DNA of 64,000 bases from Bacillota bacterium (GTDB lineage Bacteria; Bacillota; Clostridia; Clostridiales; Clostridiaceae), in contig JAEXLD010000010.1 of the NCBI GenBank assembly GCA_023445445.1, positions 1-64,000 on the forward strand. Reading direction: 5' to 3'. Under the pieces are notes generated by a model. The model made no database searches and was not told the origin of the DNA. It saw only the letters and a program-made list of their open reading frames with translations. Each line of letters starts with the position of its first letter. Position 1 is the first letter of the stretch. The translations under genes and the position numbers were made by a program. Below are positions 59,555 to 64,000 of the stretch, one piece after another.

Positions 59555-60448
59555 ATGCAAATAGAAATAAATTCAAAAAGTATGTCAATGAATAAAGAAA
59601 AAGTAGTTTATAAAAAGAAATTAAGACCCGATGAAATAAGAACAGCTTGGTTTGGAAGAATATTCATATGGATAATGATATTAATAACATTATTCCCTAT
59701 AGTAGCTGTAATTTCTGCATCCATGGCAAAAGGAAATTCCTTTACTCAAACATCATTCTTTCCAACAGAATGGACATTTGAAAATTATATAAAAGTATTT
59801 GAAAAAACAAATTTCTTATTATGGCTTAGAAACTCACTAATTATTTGTACAAGCGTTGCGGTTCTTCAATTAGTTTTATCAGTTCCAGCAGCTTTTGCTT
59901 TCTCAAAACTAAGATTCTGGGGAAGAAAAAATGGACTTATGAGTTTGTTAATTCTTCAAATGTTTCCAGCAGCTATGGCATTACCAGCAATAATGGGAAT
60001 AGTTTTCACATACAACTTAACTAATAAACCAATAGTTTTAATACTTATATTAGCAGGTGGTAGTGCATATAATATTTGGCTTTTAAAAGGAGCAGTAGAT
60101 GGTGTTCCAGATGAATTAGTTGAAGCAGCATATATTGATGGAGCATCTACATTTAAAGTATTTGTATCAGTAATATTACCTTTATTAAGAAATATGTTAA
60201 TAGTAATATTCTTATTTGCGTTTATAGGAGCTTATAGTGAATTTATGTTTACTTCAGCAATATTAAAAAATGCAGATGTACAAACTATTGTAACTGGATT
60301 ACAAAAATTTATTAAGGATCAATTCTCAGCAAACTGGACTATGTATTCAGCAGCTGCAGTAATGGCTACTACACCAATTGTAGTTATATTTATGCTTTTC
60401 CAAAAGTATATAGCAGGTGGACTAGTTTCTGGATCAGTAAAGGAATAG
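59555..60448 (+). CDS. malG: Maltose/maltodextrin ABC transporter permease MalG
   Basis: 297 residues with six membrane segments. EAA loop VEAAYIDGASTFKVFVSVIL; other MalG marks are WFGRIFIWIMILITLFPIVA and RNSLIICTSVAVLQLVLSVP. The start is the ATG at 59555, one base after the malF stop, using GAGGAGG in the end of malF; an overlapping upstream frame from 59537 would read through that site. It works as a heterodimer with MalF. Confidence 0.92.
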   Translation: MQIEINSKSMSMNKEKVVYKKKLRPDEIRTAWFGRIFIWIMILITLFPIVAVISASMAKGNSFTQTSFFPTEWTFENYIKVFEKTNFLLWLRNSLIICTSVAVLQLVLSVPAAFAFSKLRFWGRKNGLMSLLILQMFPAAMALPAIMGIVFTYNLTNKPIVLILILAGGSAYNIWLLKGAVDGVPDELVEAAYIDGASTFKVFVSVILPLLRNMLIVIFLFAFIGAYSEFMFTSAILKNADVQTIVTGLQKFIKDQFSANWTMYSAAAVMATTPIVVIFMLFQKYIAGGLVSGSVKE

Positions 60449-60491
60449 TTTATTATATTAAGGTAAACATTATAAAAATATAGGTGATAAT

Positions 60492-60503
60492 GGAAACGGT
60501 ACC
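60492..60503. promoter_or_regulatory. LacI-type operator-like site before the repressor gene
   Basis: GGAAACGGTACC, identical to the first of the two sites before malE, lies 29 bases before the repressor start codon. This predicts autoregulation. Confidence 0.72.
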
Positions 60504-60532
60504 GAATATTTTGTCGAATTTTGGAGGGAATT

Positions 60533-61552
60533 ATGATAAACATAAGAGATATTGAAAATATAGCTGGGGTAGGGGTTAGTACAGTATCACGTGTAATTAA
60601 TAATCATCCAGACGTCAAGGAGCAAACTAGAGAAAGGGTATTAGAGATTATAAGGGAAAATAACTATATACCAAATAATAGTGCAAGAAATTTAAAAAAG
60701 AACAACTCAAATAATATTGGGGTGTTAATAAAAGGGGTATTTAATCCTTTTTTCTCAGAAATGTTAGATTTAATTAGTAAAAGAATATCCAAAGCTGGAT
60801 ATTCAATGATATTAGAACATCATGATTATTTAAGCGATGATGAAATGAATAATTTAATATCTATAATAAAAGAGAAAAGATTACAAGGGGTTATATGTCT
60901 GGGAGGAAACTTTACAGACGTTAAGAATGATGACTTTAATGATATTAATGTTCCAGTAGTGCTAACATCTATTAATCATAAGTATGGAAAAGAATTGTCT
61001 AAATTTTCATCAGTATCAATAGATAATGAAAAATCAGCCTATTCTGCCACAAAGTATTTAATAGATTGCGGTCATAAAAATATAGCTTTAATGCTAGGGG
61101 ATGAATACGATATTGGTATTAGTCATCGAAGAGAAGCTGGGTATTTAAAAGCTTTAATTGATAATGGTATTTCAGTAAATAGGGAATATAGAATTTTAGG
61201 TAATTATGATTATAGAGGAGCATATGAAGAAACTATAAGATTTTTAGATGAACATAAGGAAGTTACAGCTATATTTGCAATATCAGATATAATGGCTGTA
61301 GGATGTGCTAAGGCTATAAAAGATAAGGGACTAGTAGTAGGAAAAGATATTTCAATTATTGGATTCGACGGTATGGATATTAGTGAATTTTATAATCCTA
61401 CTATTACAACAGTTATACAACCTAAAGTAGAAATGGCTAAGATAAGTGTTGATTTATTATTGGATTTAATGATGAACAAAACAGATAATAAGCATATAAT
61501 TCTTAATACAGAATTAGTAATAAGAGAATCAACAAATCCTAAAATAGGATAA
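60533..61552 (+). CDS. LacI-family transcription repressor
   Basis: 339 residues. N-terminal LacI helix-turn-helix and hinge: NIRDIENIAGVGVSTVSRVI, then NNHPDVKEQTRERVLEII and the hinge NNSARNLKKNNSNNIGVLIK. The C-terminal part is a periplasmic-binding-like sensor (SVSIDNEKSAYSATKYLID, SIIGFDGMDISEFYNPTITT). By place it controls the maltodextrin genes; the operator-like motif before its own gene and before malE supports this. Start is the ATG at 60533 after TTGGAGGGA; the TTG at 60521 is in the ribosome site. Confidence 0.9.
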   Translation: MINIRDIENIAGVGVSTVSRVINNHPDVKEQTRERVLEIIRENNYIPNNSARNLKKNNSNNIGVLIKGVFNPFFSEMLDLISKRISKAGYSMILEHHDYLSDDEMNNLISIIKEKRLQGVICLGGNFTDVKNDDFNDINVPVVLTSINHKYGKELSKFSSVSIDNEKSAYSATKYLIDCGHKNIALMLGDEYDIGISHRREAGYLKALIDNGISVNREYRILGNYDYRGAYEETIRFLDEHKEVTAIFAISDIMAVGCAKAIKDKGLVVGKDISIIGFDGMDISEFYNPTITTVIQPKVEMAKISVDLLLDLMMNKTDNKHIILNTELVIRESTNPKIG

Positions 61553-61676
61553 TAAACTTAATTATTATAAATTTAAAAATTATACCCTGAAGCAGAAATT
61601 TGCAAATCTTTTATTAAAAATGTTATAATAGTGTTGTGTAAAAAATATACAACTTTGGCAGAAGTGAGGTAGTAAA

Positions 61677-63152
61677 ATGGAGAGAAGTAGTGGGATATTA
61701 ATGCATATTTCATCATTGCCTGGAAAGTATGGAATAGGTACTTTCGGGAAAGAAGCATTTTCATTTATAGATTTCTTAAAAAAAAGTGGACAAAAATATT
61801 GGCAGATACTTCCCCTGGGTCAAACGGGATATGGAGACTCTCCATACCAATGTTTTTCAGCTTTTGCTGGTAATCCATACTTTATAGATTTCGATATATT
61901 AGAAAAAGAAGGCTTATTAAATAAAGATGATTATGAAAATTTAGATTACGGATCAAAAGAAGATACAGTTGAATACCAAAAGTTATTTATTAATAAAAAC
62001 AAAGTTCTTAGAATTGCTTATGAAAATTCAAAAGGAAAGTATACTAAGGAATTAAAAAGTTTTATAGATGAAAATAATTTTTGGATAGAAGACTATTCTT
62101 TATATATGGCAGTTAAGAATCATTTTAATTTAGTTAGTTGGTATAATTGGGACGACGATATAAGACTTAGAAAGAAAGAAGCTATAAATAAATATAAGAC
62201 ATTACTTAAAGATGAAATTAATTATTGGATATTTATTCAATATATTTTCTTTAAGCAATGGAATAGCTTAAAGAAATATGCTAATGAAAATAAAATAGAT
62301 ATAATAGGGGATATCCCAATATATGTAGCTGAAGATAGTGCAGATATTTGGAGTAATCCTAAATATTTTAATGTGGATAAGGATATGAAACCAATAACAG
62401 TTGCAGGATGTCCTCCAGACACATTCTCTGCAACAGGACAATTATGGGGAAATCCAATTTATAATTGGAAGGCTCTAGAAGCTGATGGATATGATTGGTG
62501 GATAAAAAGAGTTAGAGAGAGTTTCAAAATATACGATGTAGTTAGAATTGATCATTTTAGAGGATTTGAATCTTATTGGGAAATACCTTATGGAGATAAA
62601 ACCGCAGAAAATGGTAAGTGGACAAAGGGACCTGGAACTAAGCTTTTCAAAGCAATAAAAGAGAAGCTTGGAGATGTAAGAATAATTGCAGAAGATTTAG
62701 GATTGATGACAGAAGAAGTAATCAAACTTAGAGATTATACAGGTTTCCCAGGAATGAAGATACTTGAATTTGCTTTTGGTGGGGAAGATAGTGGAGATTT
62801 ACCTCATAACTATCCAGTAAACTGCGTAGCCTATACAGGAACTCATGATAATGATACAGTGTGTGGGTGGTACAACTCAACAGGAACTACAGCAGAAATA
62901 GAAAAAGCTAAGAAGTATCTAAATTTAACTTATGAAGAAGGTATTGCTAGAGGTTTAATAAGAGGTGTATGGGGAAGTACTGCTTACCTAGCAATTACAA
63001 CTATGCAAGACTTCTTAGGGCTAGGAAAAGAAGCTAGAATGAATTTCCCATCAACTTTAGGTGGTAACTGGTTGTGGAGAGCTAAAGAAAGTGATTTTAC
63101 TGATAAATTAGCAAAAGAAATTTATGATTTAACTAAGCTTTATAATAGGTAA
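61677..63152 (+). CDS. malQ: 4-alpha-glucanotransferase (amylomaltase, GH77)
   Basis: 491 residues, normal length. GH77 marks: GIGTFGKEAFSFIDFLKKSG, QILPLGQTGYGDSPYQCFSA, DIPIYVAEDSADIW, the nucleophile Asp in VVRIDHFRGFESYW, the acid/base Glu in IIAEDLG and the third acid in YTGTHDNDTV. It joins and reshuffles alpha-1,4-glucan chains, making maltodextrins usable by phosphorylase and glucokinase. It lies about 125 bases after the repressor gene, same direction, and completes the maltodextrin module. Ribosome site GAAGTGAGGTAG is weak. Confidence 0.94.
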   Translation: MERSSGILMHISSLPGKYGIGTFGKEAFSFIDFLKKSGQKYWQILPLGQTGYGDSPYQCFSAFAGNPYFIDFDILEKEGLLNKDDYENLDYGSKEDTVEYQKLFINKNKVLRIAYENSKGKYTKELKSFIDENNFWIEDYSLYMAVKNHFNLVSWYNWDDDIRLRKKEAINKYKTLLKDEINYWIFIQYIFFKQWNSLKKYANENKIDIIGDIPIYVAEDSADIWSNPKYFNVDKDMKPITVAGCPPDTFSATGQLWGNPIYNWKALEADGYDWWIKRVRESFKIYDVVRIDHFRGFESYWEIPYGDKTAENGKWTKGPGTKLFKAIKEKLGDVRIIAEDLGLMTEEVIKLRDYTGFPGMKILEFAFGGEDSGDLPHNYPVNCVAYTGTHDNDTVCGWYNSTGTTAEIEKAKKYLNLTYEEGIARGLIRGVWGSTAYLAITTMQDFLGLGKEARMNFPSTLGGNWLWRAKESDFTDKLAKEIYDLTKLYNR

Positions 63153-63180
63153 TAGTTAATACCTAATAGAGAATAGTTAA

Positions 63181-63215
63181 GAAGTAAGAAGTAAGAAGTA
63201 AGAAGTAAGAAGTAA
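63181..63215. repeat. Five tandem copies of GAAGTAA
   Basis: Five perfect 7-bp units follow malQ by 28 bases, next to degenerate AATAGTTAA repeats. This is a simple repeat prone to copy-number slippage. The rest of the 500-base gap to the next gene holds a possible weak terminator and AT-rich sequence with no gene. Confidence 0.9.
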
Positions 63216-63296
63216 TAGTTATCAATGTTAATTGTTAATAATATTTGCTACGAATTACCAAAAGTATATTAATTATATATTTTAATATAGTGCTAT

Positions 63297-63331
63297 TAAA
63301 AAATGTGTCTATTTACTAGGCACTTTTTTAA
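63297..63331 (+). terminator. Possible weak terminator
   Basis: AAAAATGTGTC and GGCACTTTTTT can pair with one bulge and one G-T pair, followed by T bases. It could end the malQ transcript. Confidence 0.45.
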
Positions 63332-63659
63332 TTGTTAAAAAATAGGTAATAATTAAATAAAGCTCAAAGAAATATGTTATTCTTAAATATCTATAAAGTT
63401 ATTGTTTATACCTATGCATTGAAAAATGTTTTGACCAATGGTGAAATATTGCTTTTAGGAAGTAACAAAGGTGTTAGTGTTAATATATATAGTTCTTATT
63501 AGTAAAAAGGCTTTACTTGAAGTCACACAATTAGTTTTAATAAAAATTAGATTAGTAGGATTACTTTACTAATTATAAATGAAAAAGTAACAGTTTTAGT
63601 GTAAAATTAAATTTAAATCTTAAGAGAAACTAATTGTCTTATATAGGAGAGGATACATA

Positions 63660-64000
63660 ATGAATAAAGATTATATTATAGAAAAAACTAAAGAGTTTGT
63701 TAAAGACAAATTATATGGAGAAGGAAGTGGTCATGATTGGTTCCATATAGAAAGAGTATATAACTTAGCTAAATACATAGCAGAGAAGGAAAAGGCAGAT
63801 TCTTTTATTGTTGAAATGACAGCGCTATTACATGATATTGATGATTGGAAATTTTCAAAGACAAATGATAATAATACTACGGTTACAGAGAATTTCCTTA
63901 AATCTATAGAAGTAGATAAGAAGGATATGGAAGCAATAATAAAAATAATAAAAACTATGTCCTACAAAGGTGGAGTTGTGGATTCAACTCAACATACAAT
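63660..64000 (+). CDS. HD-domain phosphohydrolase, 5' part (partial)
   Basis: The gene runs off the window after 113 codons. The N-terminus shows an HD domain of the YedJ-like type: GSGHDWFHIERVYNLAKYIA gives the first His and the His in HDWFH, and MTALLHDIDDWKFS the HD metal pair. Such proteins are metal-dependent phosphohydrolases of nucleotides. Substrate unknown. A good ribosome site (TAGGAGAGG) precedes the ATG. Confidence 0.85.
   Translation, partial: MNKDYIIEKTKEFVKDKLYGEGSGHDWFHIERVYNLAKYIAEKEKADSFIVEMTALLHDIDDWKFSKTNDNNTTVTENFLKSIEVDKKDMEAIIKIIKTMSYKGGVVDSTQHT

Noticed and set aside
63181..63215. Possible CRISPR-like repeat
   Set aside because: Units are only 7 bases with no spacers; no Cas genes are present. 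No CRISPR array was found anywhere in the window.

Overview
The window looks like chromosome from a low-GC Clostridium (sensu stricto). Base composition is very AT-rich, codon use favours A/T endings, AGGAGG-type ribosome sites are frequent, TTG and GTG starts are common, and the gene families are clostridial: DUF1659/DUF2922 pair, SPXTG/class B sortase, cellobiose PTS and maltose ABC transporter. No rRNA, tRNA or CRISPR array was seen. A partial gene lies at each end: a pilin-like adhesin on the left and an HD-domain phosphohydrolase on the right.

Layout. 1-1573: the 3' end of a Cna-B adhesin with an SPYTG sorting signal, then a class B sortase. 1574-9201: an accessory region with gene debris, a HEPN/MNT toxin-antitoxin pair, small DUF proteins, a nucleoside phosphorylase, a phage-type replication protein, a GNAT enzyme and a broken NERD/UvrD helicase. 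Pieces of the replication gene and of the helicase recur as degenerate repeats. 9202-21030: a defence island with a 1503-residue helicase-nuclease followed by a type I restriction-modification operon (hsdM, hsdS, hsdR) that carries a RES-domain gene and a decayed ORF between hsdS and hsdR. 21031-31785: mixed single genes (MerR regulator, NUDIX, CPBP protease, M50 protease, alpha/beta hydrolase, macro-domain protein, lipoprotein, vWA protein, flavodoxin) and a pseudogene patch with a small inverted-repeat element flanked by an 8-bp target duplication.

31888-48079 is the most unusual part. After a membrane-anchored GH113-like protein come two tandem copies of one four-gene operon. Each encodes (1) a membrane-anchored protein with three NodB-like domains, of which only the last has a full metal-binding set; (2) a PilZ domain fused to a hyaluronan-synthase/NodC-like family 2 glycosyltransferase; (3) a membrane-anchored degenerate PgaB/IcaB-like deacetylase with a C-terminal beta-rich domain; (4) a membrane-anchored GH18-like protein. 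Both copies have a TTGTTA-17-TATAAT promoter and end in a hairpin terminator. The simplest reading is a c-di-GMP-responsive machine that makes, trims and deacetylates an N-acetylhexosamine exopolysaccharide. That is inference; polymer and ligand are unknown.

48328-54783 is beta-glucoside use: two GH1 enzymes with the phospho-sugar loop signature, an RpiR regulator and a complete cellobiose-type PTS (IIB, IIC, IIA). 55013-63152 holds a PAP2 phosphatase, a small helical protein and a maltodextrin module: PucR/CdaR-type regulator, MalE, MalF, MalG, LacI-type repressor and MalQ. A 12-bp operator-like motif, GGAAACGGTACC or a close variant, sits in front of the PucR-type, malE and lacI-type genes and probably defines a local regulon. 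The malE-malF gap is a dense set of palindromes. No maltose ATPase (MalK) and no diguanylate cyclase is in the window.
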